From contig NZ_BATB01000034.1 in assembly GCF_000466965.1 (NCBI RefSeq), forward strand, positions 1-39,566: a stretch of DNA of 39,566 bases. The letters run 5' to 3'. Below, one piece after another: positions 10,201 to 18,322 of this stretch. The notes below the pieces were generated by a model, which was given only the letters and a program-made list of their open reading frames with translations, was not told the DNA's origin and searched no databases. Each line of letters starts with the position of its first letter. Positions within the stretch are counted from its first letter, which is position 1. Made by a program: the position numbers and the translations under genes. Origin of the DNA: Limimaricola cinnabarinus LL-001 (GTDB lineage Bacteria; Pseudomonadota; Alphaproteobacteria; Rhodobacterales; Rhodobacteraceae).

Positions 10201-12426
10201 GGACAACGCCGTCCTCGTCGTCGCTCCCATCCAGATCGTCGCCGTCGGAGGTGGGCGTGTTCTGCGCGATCAGGTCCACGTCGGGGGGCACGGTCCCGAG
10301 GTAAATGGTCGTCGCACCTTCGATCACGTGCTGCGGATTACCATAGCTGGCGGGCGCGTCGCCCCGATCGGCGTCTGGCGGTGTCTTGAGGGTGATCGCA
10401 TAATCTTCGACCTCGCCATCCGCGGCCGCGGTGATCGCGTCGAGACCGGCTACCGAGGAAAAGCGCAGCCGGGCAAAGGTCGGCACAAGGGGCGCGGTGG
10501 GCGGCACGGCGATATCGAAGGTGATGACACCATCGGCCGCACCATCCAGATCGCCCGCCCCCCCGTCGGTCAGATCGGCCGCAACCTGATCGCCCGGCGT
10601 CAGGAAGGTCCCATCGGCACCGAAATCGACGAAGACCGACAGCCGTCCCGTGCCGGGCGAGGGTTCCCCGACCGGGATCGCGACGCTCCGGGTCAATCCG
10701 CCATAAAGCTGGGGGAAGGCCTCTTCATCCTCGTCATCGCCGCGGGCATCGGTGTCGTCCCCCGACGCGTCCGCGCTATGCTGGGCGCTGCCGTCGCCGT
10801 CGCCGTTCACCGCCCCGATGCGAAGCGTCGAGGTGTCGGCATGTTCGGGGTCGCCATATGTGACGGGGGCGTCGCCACGGTCGGGACCCGAGCTGGCGTA
10901 GATGGTCGTGGGATCGTCGCGTCCCGCGCCCGGTCCGTTTTGCGCCACGCCATCGCCGTCGCCTCATTCTCGCTGTCGGAGAGATCGGACACAGGCGTGC
11001 CCGAAGGCGTGGTCCCGGTGACCTCCGCCTGATTGCTGATCAAGGTGTCGAGATCCTCGGGGATGAGGGTGTAGGTGGCCGTATAGATGGCCCTTTCGCC
11101 CGGCTCCAGCGTTCCTTCGGGCGACAGGGCGGTCGATGATTGGAAGGTGATGACGGGCGGCGTGCCTTTGCCGCTGAACTGCGTTTCGGCCAGTGCGACG
11201 TTGGTCAGCGTCACGTTGCCGAAATTCTCGGCCGTGAAGACATAGGCGATGGTCTCGCCCGGATCGGCATAGCCGTTCAGGTTGGCATCCGCCAAGGTGG
11301 CGAGTTTGAGAAGACCGACCGCCCCGACATCTATGGTCACGGTGGCAGGTGTCGAAAAAACCGCCCCCGCGCCGTTCTCGGGCCTTTGGTAGCGGTACTC
11401 GATGGGTGTCGGGACGCCGAAGAACGCGACGAAGGGGGTGAACGTCAGCTCGCCGGTCAGGTCGTCATAGCTCCATGTTCCCTCGCCGGGCATCTCGAAA
11501 CCAATGCGATGATTGTCGGCATCCGTGATCACGTTGACTGCGCCGGCGGGGGGCACGAGGTCGATGGCCTGAAGCGCATAACGGCTCGGCTGGCCCGTAT
11601 CGTTGGCCGGCGCGTTGTTGTTCTCGATGGCGATGGAATCGTTGTAGAGGATGTTGAGCGTCACGGGCTGGCCGAGCTGCTGCTCCTTCACGTCATCGAT
11701 CAGGTTCGTCGGACGAAAATCCGCACAGGCGAAATCGAGCGTGTCCGCCTCCTCATAGGTGGGATTGGCGAGCAGGACGAGAAATCGTGTGTTCGCGGTG
11801 CGCCCGAACCTGAAAACCGACGTCTGCGGATAGAAGATCTCAAGCCCGGAAACCGGTTCGTTGTTGTAACCCTGGTCGCCTGACAGGATGAAGGTTTCGA
11901 AGCCGATGGTGCCGGGCCCGGTAAAGAAGGAGCGTTGCGTCGTCGCTGATTTGTCGATCCGGATGAACTCCACCTGTCCGCTGCAGATCTGCGAATACAC
12001 CTGCTCGTTCGAGGGCCCGTCGATGTCGTTGATCTGGATGTGGACATCCGCCGTGACAGGGACGCCGCCGGTGTCGGAGTTTATGTCGTAGGTGCCAGCC
12101 TCATAGAGGTAGAAGTTCATGAAATGAGGATCTTGCGCCACTGAGGTGACCATGATCCTGCCATTGCCGGTGCCAAAGCTATGATCGAGCGTCGTCTCCG
12201 TCATCACGCCGACGATATCGACCGTCTGCCCGGCGACGGTGCCGGCGTTCTGCCAGATCGCGCGCTTGCCGACGGCAGAACCCACCACCTGCGGCGCACC
12301 GACCGGCTGTAGGATCAGCTGCTGCGCGACAAGGGCACCGGGCATTCCCATCAAGGCCAGCAGCGCCGCGATCGCCGGGGCCGCGCGCGTGAGAATTGCT
12401 CGGACGAACTGAGCCTTATTGATCAT
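7282..12426 (-). CDS. Very large secreted repeat protein (GEVEDY / SdrD-B-like / DUF11 domains), three frameshifts
   Basis: I read one gene of about 1715 residues broken at about 10961, 8523 and 7727; each break is repaired by adding one base. The start is ATG 12426 (MINKAQFVRAILTRAAP), with GAGGAAAG upstream and a clear signal peptide ending near GALVAQQ; an upstream in-frame ATG at 12468 lacks a ribosome site. Order of parts: unique N-terminal region; cadherin/CshA-like segment (VTLNILYND, then TFTPFVAFFG); DUF11-like segment; two DRGDAP...GEVEDY repeats; a beta-propeller-like stretch (DGTMIYAVDEVTW, DGRLYGYSN); an SdrD-B-like domain (SGNVYEDDNASDVRDAGE); and two DUF11 domains, ending VFVVEIVP. 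Aspartate richness suggests calcium binding. The role, probably surface or matrix, is inferred from domain types. It could be a true pseudogene, but every piece keeps good family motifs. Confidence 0.75.
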
Positions 12427-12922
<496 letters not shown>

Positions 12923-13641
12923 ATGTATCGTCGACTGCCCCACTCATTCGCGCTTCTGCTTTGCATGACACTGCCCGGAGCGGGTGCTCTGGCCGATACA
13001 GGATTACGCGCGGGCCTTTTCGCGGCCTATGGGGGGGCACATTCGGTCCGGAGCGGGAACGATCTGCTGCTTGGCGATCAAGTGCCGGTGACCCTGCGAC
13101 GCTGGGCGCCGTCCCGGGGAGAAGTGCGCATGTGCCGCGGGAGGCGATTCTTCGCATCGAAGGCGGCGATGCGCGGGCACGGCTGCGATCGCTCATCGCT
13201 TCGGCCGAGGTGGGGCGTGCCGGATATGATGCGATACAGCACGGTGCCCGTCGCCGCCCCTCGGAGGCCCCGACACGGATGACGATTGGACAGATTTTCG
13301 ATTGGGTTGCCCGGACCCCGGGCCAGCCCCATGCCATCGGCCGATATCAGTTCATTCCCCCGACCCTGCGCAACCTCGTGCGCCGGTCGGGTCTGTCACG
13401 GGACACCCGTTTCTCTCCCGCCGTGCAGGATCATCTTGCCGACCTGTTGCTTGCGGATGCAGGTATCGCCCGCTTCGAGAGCGGACGCTTGGGCCGTCGC
13501 GACTTCATGAACAATCTCGCGCGGATCTGGGCCGGGTTGCCAAGCAGTTCCGGACGTTCGCATTATCACGGTGTCGCCGGCAACCGGGCGACGATCAGCT
13601 GGGTCAGTTTCGAGCGTGGAATGGACGCGATATACCGTTGA
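12923..13641 (+). CDS. Secreted muramidase-like protein (phage-lysozyme/GH104-type fold), one frameshift
   Basis: The start ATG 12923 gives a signal peptide (MYRRLPHSFALLLCMTLPGA, then GALADTG). The second frame carries the enzyme domain: LRSLIASAEVGRAGYDAI with a candidate catalytic Glu in SAEVG, then HAIGRYQFIPPTLRNLV, matching the AxGRYQF element of GH104-like endolysins, and NNLARIWAGLPSSSG. The two frames join after one missing base somewhere in 13085-13180, giving about 239 residues. The join is inferred: the upstream frame provides export and the downstream frame provides catalysis, and neither is sensible alone. Likely role: periplasmic or extracellular peptidoglycan cleavage. Confidence 0.7.
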
Positions 13642-14028
13642 GACCCCCTTGATCGGCAAAGGCGCGCAGTCGTTGGCCCGATGATCCATGAACCGCGTCC
13701 GAAAGCCATGCGCATCGATATCCCCGAAGAGGAAGATGTCGGCCATGCTCTTGTTCATGAAGAGCCCCCGGTTCCGAGGCTTGCAGTCGCAATGGCGCGA
13801 CCCTATGGCGCCCGGAACGCGATTGTGCAGTTTCGTGTAAAGTGAACGTTCACCCTCCGCTGACCTTTCGGGGCATGGGTAAACGCGACCCGTATTTGGC
13901 GGAGCGGGCCGCCTCGCGACGTCGTGTCGAATGGTCAAGTGCCCCCCTAGGCCAGTTCGGGTAGAACCAGTTACAAGCCAATCGGTCCCGGTTCTTCGGG
14001 CGGCCGGGGAGCAGCTTCTGAAAAGAAG
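13642..14028. other. Intergenic region, no recognised gene
   Basis: About 390 bp between the convergent muramidase and GbsR-type regulator genes. It appears less GC-rich in places than its surroundings. A minus-strand open frame (13396-13938) crosses it, including the stretch MADIFLFGDIDAHGFRTRF, but half of that frame is antisense to the muramidase and I recognise no family. I see no complete insertion sequence or terminal inverted repeats. A gene remnant is possible. Confidence 0.4.
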
Positions 14029-14030
14029 CT
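14013..14030 (-). terminator. Hairpin at the end of the GbsR/MarR-type gene
   Basis: Perfect 7-bp stem AGCTTCT / AGAAGCT around a 4-base loop. It overlaps the stop codon (TAG, 14029-14031) of the minus-strand regulator. There is no long T tract on the minus strand, so it is only a candidate terminator or 3'-end stabiliser. Confidence 0.4.
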
Positions 14031-14493
14031 ATTTCAGGTTCTCGATCGACTGGCTGACCGCGCGGCCCATCTCTTCGTAAAACCGGGCGTAGTTCTGCAC
14101 CCTTTGGCGGATCTCGGGCCGGTCTCGTGGCACGCGCTGCAACGTCTCACCGATCTCATCCCTGGCCCGTTCGAGACCGGTCACTACGGCGCCGAGCATG
14201 TTCTGGTAGGGGTTGTCAGCGAGGCGGAAGAAATCCTGCCGCTGGCCCGGCTTGCCAACCCGTTTGATCAGGCCGCGATCCTCGAGCAGCCGCGTGGCCG
14301 AGCTGACGCTGCCGCGGCTCACCTGAAGCGTCTCCGTGATCTCGCCGAAGGAGATGACGTCACCATCGAACACCAGAAGCGCGAAGATGCGCCCGGCGAT
14401 GCGCGGCAGGCCTTCGTTCTGGGCGATCAGCCCGACCTTCTCGATGAAGTCGCTGCGAACTTCGTCCAAGCTGCCGGTTGTCGTGTCGGTCAT
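14029..14493 (-). CDS. GbsR/MarR-type winged-helix transcriptional regulator
   Basis: A 154-residue cytoplasmic DNA-binding protein. The start is ATG 14493 (MTDTTTGSLDEVRSDFIEKV), because AAGGAG sits 7 bases upstream; an in-frame ATG at 14511 lacks a site. The winged helix spans about residues 35-95: ISFGEITETLQVSRGSVSSA is the helix-turn-helix and LIKRVGKPGQRQDFF the wing. A helical C-terminal dimerisation tail follows. It is clearly paralogous to the protein at 16578-17045: shared pattern RIFALLVFDG / RLFGLLAFEG, and GKPGQRQDFF / GRKGQRQDEF. The genes on either side (DUF1992 protein, muramidase) do not show its target. Confidence 0.85.
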   Translation of the reverse strand: MTDTTTGSLDEVRSDFIEKVGLIAQNEGLPRIAGRIFALLVFDGDVISFGEITETLQVSRGSVSSATRLLEDRGLIKRVGKPGQRQDFFRLADNPYQNMLGAVVTGLERARDEIGETLQRVPRDRPEIRQRVQNYARFYEEMGRAVSQSIENLK

Positions 14494-14568
14494 GTAGGCG
14501 CTCCTTTGCATGTAACCTATGCGCCAAGGGATTGATCGTCCAGTTTGTTCACTACGATTTGTGACACG

Positions 14569-14901
14569 TTAACGGTGCAGAAAGCGGCGTCGCGCCTCCT
14601 CGGCGATTGCCTGCCGCATCTCGAGATCCGACAGCTGTGCCATCGCCGCCTTGCGTTCCTTCGCATCGGTCAGATCCAGCAGGACGGCCCTTTGCGCCGC
14701 GACCTGCTTTTTAAGAACGATTTTTTCGGGCAGCACGCCCGCTTCCGCCATGATCCGAAAGCCCGCCGCTTCTCCGGCATCGACACAGGCCTCACCGCTG
14801 CGGTCGGGCAGGGGCCTGCCTTCGCCTTCGAGCCCTTGCAAACCGCCTTCGGCAAGGGTCTTGAGAATGCGGCGCTCGGTCAGGCGTGACAACCGGGACA
14901 T
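14569..14901 (-). CDS. DUF1992 (DnaJ-homologue subfamily C28-like) domain protein
   Basis: A 110-residue protein starting at ATG 14901 with AGAGGAG upstream. It begins MSRLSRLTERRILKTLAEGG and continues GLEGEGRPLP, the hallmark of the DUF1992 domain (E-x-KI-xxA-xxxGeFdnLpG-GkPL type). The downstream half is charged and helical (KKQVAAQRAVLLDLTDAKER). The function of the family is not established; the DnaJ association comes from eukaryotic DNAJC28, and no J domain is present here. A longer frame on this strand, reaching 15510, is antisense-type shadow and not part of the gene. Confidence 0.75.
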   Translation of the reverse strand: MSRLSRLTERRILKTLAEGGLQGLEGEGRPLPDRSGEACVDAGEAAGFRIMAEAGVLPEKIVLKKQVAAQRAVLLDLTDAKERKAAMAQLSDLEMRQAIAEEARRRFLHR

Positions 14902-14978
14902 GCGACATCTCCTCTGATGGTGCCATGATGATGCTGTCGCCTGCCGGATGCGAGTTGGCCTTCGAGCATGCGGCAAGG

Positions 14979-15689
14979 TTAGCCGGTCGCGAGATCCCAT
15001 AGGGTGCGTCGCAGGGCGTGGGCGGTCGGGAGTTCGATCCGCCCCGGCGCGATCGCCAGCAGCCGCTCGATGATCATGGCTTCGGATCGCAGTCGCTCGG
15101 ACAGAAGCTCGACTCCCAGGTCGGGATCGCCCGCTTCGGTCGCTTCGAGGGCCTGTCGAAAAACGGTGCGCCGGGTCTGGGCCAGCGAGAGGAGAAGCTC
15201 CGTGGCGAGTTCGGGCGAGGGGGTCTCGAACACGCCTTCCTGCACGCCGTCGCGGATCAGCATGATCATCGCAGGGGCGATGGCCTCGGCTGTCGTAGCC
15301 GCGATCTGGTGAAACAGCTGGTCGTTGCCATGGCGCAGCATGGCGCGCGCGACCGGTCGCAGCTCCGGCACGATATGTGTGGATCCGAGCCCCGAGCGCT
15401 CCAGAAGTACATTGAGCCGAGCCATCACACCATCCGGCGTGAGCATGGCGAGCGTTCCGGTTCTGCGCGCGGCGTCTCTGGCAATCGCATCGAGGATGTC
15501 TTCCTTCCAAATGAAATGCTGCCGGAACGCCCCGACGGAGATCCCGGCCTCCTGAAGCACGTCCTGAACGGATGCCGCCGCGAAGCCACGCCGCTCGAAG
15601 ACCTTCAGCGCCGCTTGCATGACGGCAGCGCGCGCATCGAGCGCTGGTAGCGCCATCCGGGAGCGGGACTCCGCAATACTGTTTGTCAT
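14979..15689 (-). CDS. TetR/AcrR-family transcriptional regulator
   Basis: A 236-residue regulator. The TetR N-terminal helix-turn-helix is at about residues 19-65: AAVMQAALKVFERRGFAAAS, then VQDVLQEAGISVGAFRQHF, then KEDILDAIA. The rest is an all-helical ligand-binding and dimerisation domain. The start is ATG 15689. An inverted repeat (15734-15749) 45 bp upstream is a good candidate for its own operator. The next gene on the same strand, 77 bp downstream, is the DUF1992 protein, possibly co-transcribed. The ligand and other targets are unknown. Confidence 0.9.
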   Translation of the reverse strand: MTNSIAESRSRMALPALDARAAVMQAALKVFERRGFAAASVQDVLQEAGISVGAFRQHFIWKEDILDAIARDAARRTGTLAMLTPDGVMARLNVLLERSGLGSTHIVPELRPVARAMLRHGNDQLFHQIAATTAEAIAPAMIMLIRDGVQEGVFETPSPELATELLLSLAQTRRTVFRQALEATEAGDPDLGVELLSERLRSEAMIIERLLAIAPGRIELPTAHALRRTLWDLATG

Positions 15690-15733
15690 CTCAAGAATCC
15701 CCGGACTGAACCACTATTCACGGTAATATAATA

Positions 15734-15749
15734 TTCAGTACCTTCTGAA
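15734..15749. promoter_or_regulatory. Inverted repeat upstream of the tetR-type gene, candidate operator
   Basis: TTCAG-TACCTT-CTGAA is a perfect 5-bp inverted repeat with a 6-bp centre, set in unusually AT-rich DNA (for example TAATATAATATTCAG at 15724-15738) just upstream of ATG 15689. Position and symmetry suit an autoregulatory TetR operator overlapping a minus-strand promoter. This is inferred from position, not shown. Confidence 0.45.
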
Positions 15750-15830
15750 CATACAGGCTTTGGGTGACGTTCCGTCGCAGGCAGCCCAAGCCGCTGTCTT
15801 GATCGGGATCGAGCACTGCAAGTGCGGTGA

Positions 15831-16283
15831 TCAGGACGCGGCGGGGTTGTCTGGAAAGATCCGCAAATGCGGCGTGCCATCGGAGGTGCGGTCCGCGCTT
15901 GTCTCGTCCGGGCCGATGATAGCCGAGACCTGCCTGCGCCAATTGCTCATGCCGGCGAAGGCGATGACATCCACGGCAGCATCGAAGCGCAGCGTGACCC
16001 GGCAGCGCCCGCCTGCTTCGAGCATCTCGGCGCCAAGGATCACGCCTTCGAAGGCGTGCCCCAGATAGGCGCCGTGGACCCGTTGCCCGGCGCGGAAGGC
16101 TTCGGGCTCCGGTGCATCGGGAAGACCGGCGCGCAGGGTGTTCCAGTCACGGTGACCATGATGGCGGGCGACGGCTTCGAGCGCCTGCCCATGAGATATC
16201 TCCCGGCCCTTGGCGGCAATGGCCGCGCGCAGCTCCCGAGCCTGGGCCTTCGCGCTGCGCAGGGAGAGCGGGTTGATCGACAT
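15831..16283 (-). CDS. Glyoxalase-superfamily-type protein
   Basis: A 150-residue protein starting at ATG 16283 (MSINPLSLRSAKAQARELRA) with AAAGGA 8 bases upstream; an earlier in-frame ATG at 16346 lacks a ribosome site. Residues 1-55 contain the segment ISHGQALEAVARHHGHRDWN, which I associate with small proteins annotated as glyoxalase superfamily in alphaproteobacteria. The C-terminal part (GQRVHGAYLGHAFEGVILGA) looks like a compact beta domain. I see no convincing metal-binding set, so an enzymatic function should not be assumed. Confidence 0.6.
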   Translation of the reverse strand: MSINPLSLRSAKAQARELRAAIAAKGREISHGQALEAVARHHGHRDWNTLRAGLPDAPEPEAFRAGQRVHGAYLGHAFEGVILGAEMLEAGGRCRVTLRFDAAVDVIAFAGMSNWRRQVSAIIGPDETSADRTSDGTPHLRIFPDNPAAS

Positions 16284-16476
16284 GATGAAATCCTTTCCAG
16301 TATCATGTGTCTCTAAATGCCGGGGCTCGCATTGCCGGCGGATCACATGCGGTCAGGAAAAACGGCGACCTCTCTTCATGGCTTCACCTCGGCAGAGCCA
16401 GCGAGCGGCGGGGGCCATGATCTCTGTGCCAGATCTAAGCTATGGCGCGACGACCGTCAAAACCTTCCGAACCGAA

Positions 16477-16491
16477 ATGACGCCCTGTCAT
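16477..16491. promoter_or_regulatory. Inverted repeat upstream of the RND-efflux operon, candidate operator
   Basis: ATGAC-GCCCT-GTCAT is a perfect 5-bp inverted repeat lying 87 bp before the regulator start at 16578. It is upstream of a possible promoter (TGGACA 16516-16521, 17-bp spacer, TACATG 16539-16544). It could bind the GbsR-type regulator encoded just downstream, but a match of this length can arise by chance. Confidence 0.3.
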
Positions 16492-16577
16492 AGTGTCAGT
16501 ATTTTCTGAAATGTCTGGACAATATTCGGGGTTGGGACTACATGCACACCATGCCGAGACCGACGGAGAGACGGAAC

Positions 16578-17045
16578 ATGACCAGCCATGCTGCCGAACT
16601 GACGGATCTACGCGCCGATTTCGTCGAGCGCCTTGGGGTGCTGGCCCAGGCCGAGGGCGGCTCGCGCAATGCCGGGCGGCTGTTCGGGCTGCTCGCCTTT
16701 GAGGGGCGTGCCATGACCGCCGCCGAGATCGCCGAGGCGCTGCGGATCGGTCGCAGCAGCGTGGTAGAAGGTGCGAAGTATCTCGAGACCCATGGCATGA
16801 GCCGCCGCCTTGGCCGGAAAGGCCAACGGCAAGACGAATTCGAACTGACGCCTTCCGTGCTTCCGGCCTTGCAGAACTGGATCCGTGCGCGCCGCGCCGC
16901 CGTGTGCCGGGAGTTCGACGAGATCATATCGGCCCTGCCGGACGAGGCGGGCGACACGCGTGAGCGGCTCGAGAGCTTTGCGCGATTTCACCGCCGCATC
17001 GAGGCGGCGATCGCTTCGGCGCAGGATGAGACATCCCGCCAATGA
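16578..17045 (+). CDS. GbsR/MarR-type winged-helix regulator of the RND efflux operon
   Basis: A 155-residue protein starting at ATG 16578 (MTSHAAELTDLRADFVERLG) after GGAGAG; an in-frame ATG at 16542 is less well placed. The helix-turn-helix is MTAAEIAEALRIGRSSVVEG and the wing is MSRRLGRKGQRQDEF. A helical dimerisation tail follows. It is a paralogue of the protein at 14029-14493. The stop lies 68 bp before the membrane-fusion-protein start, on the same strand, so it is probably the first gene of the efflux operon and its local regulator. The inducer is not predictable. Confidence 0.87.
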   Translation: MTSHAAELTDLRADFVERLGVLAQAEGGSRNAGRLFGLLAFEGRAMTAAEIAEALRIGRSSVVEGAKYLETHGMSRRLGRKGQRQDEFELTPSVLPALQNWIRARRAAVCREFDEIISALPDEAGDTRERLESFARFHRRIEAAIASAQDETSRQ

Positions 17046-17113
17046 CACGCGGCGACGGGCCGCTATTTCCATTCCGACCGGGCGTTTGGTCGCCCGGCAT
17101 CAGGAGATCGATC

Positions 17114-18322
17114 ATGACCACCCATGCAGAGACGACGGGCCCCGATACGGGCCGCACGCCCCTGAGCTTCGAGAGCGACAAAGGGTCCTCGAAGTCGAAA
17201 TTCGTGGCCGGCGGGCTGGTGCTGGCGCTGTTGGGCTGGATGGGCAGTGGTTTCGTGCTGCCGTCGGAGCCCGAAGTGACCGAGGCGTCGGTCGAGCAGG
17301 CGCCGCGCCGCGTGGCCGTCGCGGTGCAGAACTCGGTCGCCCAGACCGTGGCGCAGGTCTTTGCCGCCGAGGGGCAGGCGCTGGCCGAGCGCGACACGCA
17401 GATCCTTGCCGAGACCGGCGGGCAGATCGCCGAGGTGCCGGTCCGGCGCGGCGCCGAGGTCGAGGCAGGCGACGTGATCGCGCGGTTCGAAACGGCCCAG
17501 GGCGACGCCGAACTGACGCAGGCGCAGGAAGAGCGTAACCGTGCCCAGAGGGAATTCGACAATGCGCAGACGCTTCTGGAGCGCGGCACCTCGACCGTCG
17601 ATCGCGTGGCACAGGCCCGTTCGACGCTGGCCGCCGCCGAAGCCGCCGTGACGGCGGCCGAGGTGGCGCTTGGCGACACCATCGTGCGCGCGCCCTTCGA
17701 TGGGCGGATCGAGACGCTCGAGGTCGAGGAGGGTGAGTTCGTCAATTCCGGCGCGCAGGTGGCGCGCATCGTCGACAACACGCCCCTCAAGATCGCGATC
17801 CAGATCCCGCAGCAGCAGCTCGCCGACATCGAGGCGGGTCAGGCGGCGCAGGTCGCCTTCATCACCGGCGAGACGGCGGAGGGCGAGGTCCGCTTTGTCG
17901 GGCGCAGCGCCGACGCGCAGACCCGCACCTTCACCGCCGAGATCGAGGTGCCCAATGCCGATGGCGCGATCCCGGCGGGGATCAGTGCGCAGGTCCGCAT
18001 CGCCACCGGCGAGCAGGTGGCGCATTTCGTGTCGCCCGCGATCCTGTCACTCGGCACCGACGGCACGCTCGGCATCAAGACGGTCGACGCCGAAGAGCGG
18101 GTCGCGTTTCAGGAGGTCGAGATCATCCGGGCGCAGACCGACGGCATCTGGATCGGCGGCCTGCCCGAGACGGCGCGGATCATCAGCGTCGGTCAGGGCT
18201 TCGTGAATGATGGCGAGCTGGTCGATGCCCGCGCCGACGAAGCGCAGCAGGAAACGCCGACCGGCCCTGAGCCGGTCGTCCTCGGTGCCTCTGGCGGCGC
18301 GGATGAGGAGGTGGTCCAATGA
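17114..18322 (+). CDS. RND efflux periplasmic adaptor (membrane fusion protein)
   Basis: A 402-residue protein that links the RND pump to an outer-membrane channel. The start is ATG 17114 (MTTHAETTGPDTG), with AGGAG 7 bases upstream; the frame is open from 17042 but without a ribosome site. Residues about 27-48 (KFVAGGLVLALLGWMGSG) form an uncleaved signal anchor. Then come a lipoyl/barrel half-motif (GGQIAEVPVRRGAEVEAGDV), a short coiled-coil hairpin (about 138-185), the second lipoyl half (VRAPFDGRIETLEVEEGEFV) and beta-barrel regions. The tail is acidic and poorly structured. It overlaps the pump gene by ATGA (18319-18322), so the two are coupled. No outer-membrane factor gene is nearby. 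Confidence 0.93.
   Translation: MTTHAETTGPDTGRTPLSFESDKGSSKSKFVAGGLVLALLGWMGSGFVLPSEPEVTEASVEQAPRRVAVAVQNSVAQTVAQVFAAEGQALAERDTQILAETGGQIAEVPVRRGAEVEAGDVIARFETAQGDAELTQAQEERNRAQREFDNAQTLLERGTSTVDRVAQARSTLAAAEAAVTAAEVALGDTIVRAPFDGRIETLEVEEGEFVNSGAQVARIVDNTPLKIAIQIPQQQLADIEAGQAAQVAFITGETAEGEVRFVGRSADAQTRTFTAEIEVPNADGAIPAGISAQVRIATGEQVAHFVSPAILSLGTDGTLGIKTVDAEERVAFQEVEIIRAQTDGIWIGGLPETARIISVGQGFVNDGELVDARADEAQQETPTGPEPVVLGASGGADEEVVQ

Noticed and set aside
13642..14028. Insertion-sequence remnant
   Set aside because: No transposase motif, terminal inverted repeat or target duplication could be identified; left as unexplained.
14569..15510. 313-residue version of the DUF1992 protein
   Set aside because: The upstream 200 residues are a shadow of the tetR-type gene in another frame; a good ribosome site precedes ATG 14901.
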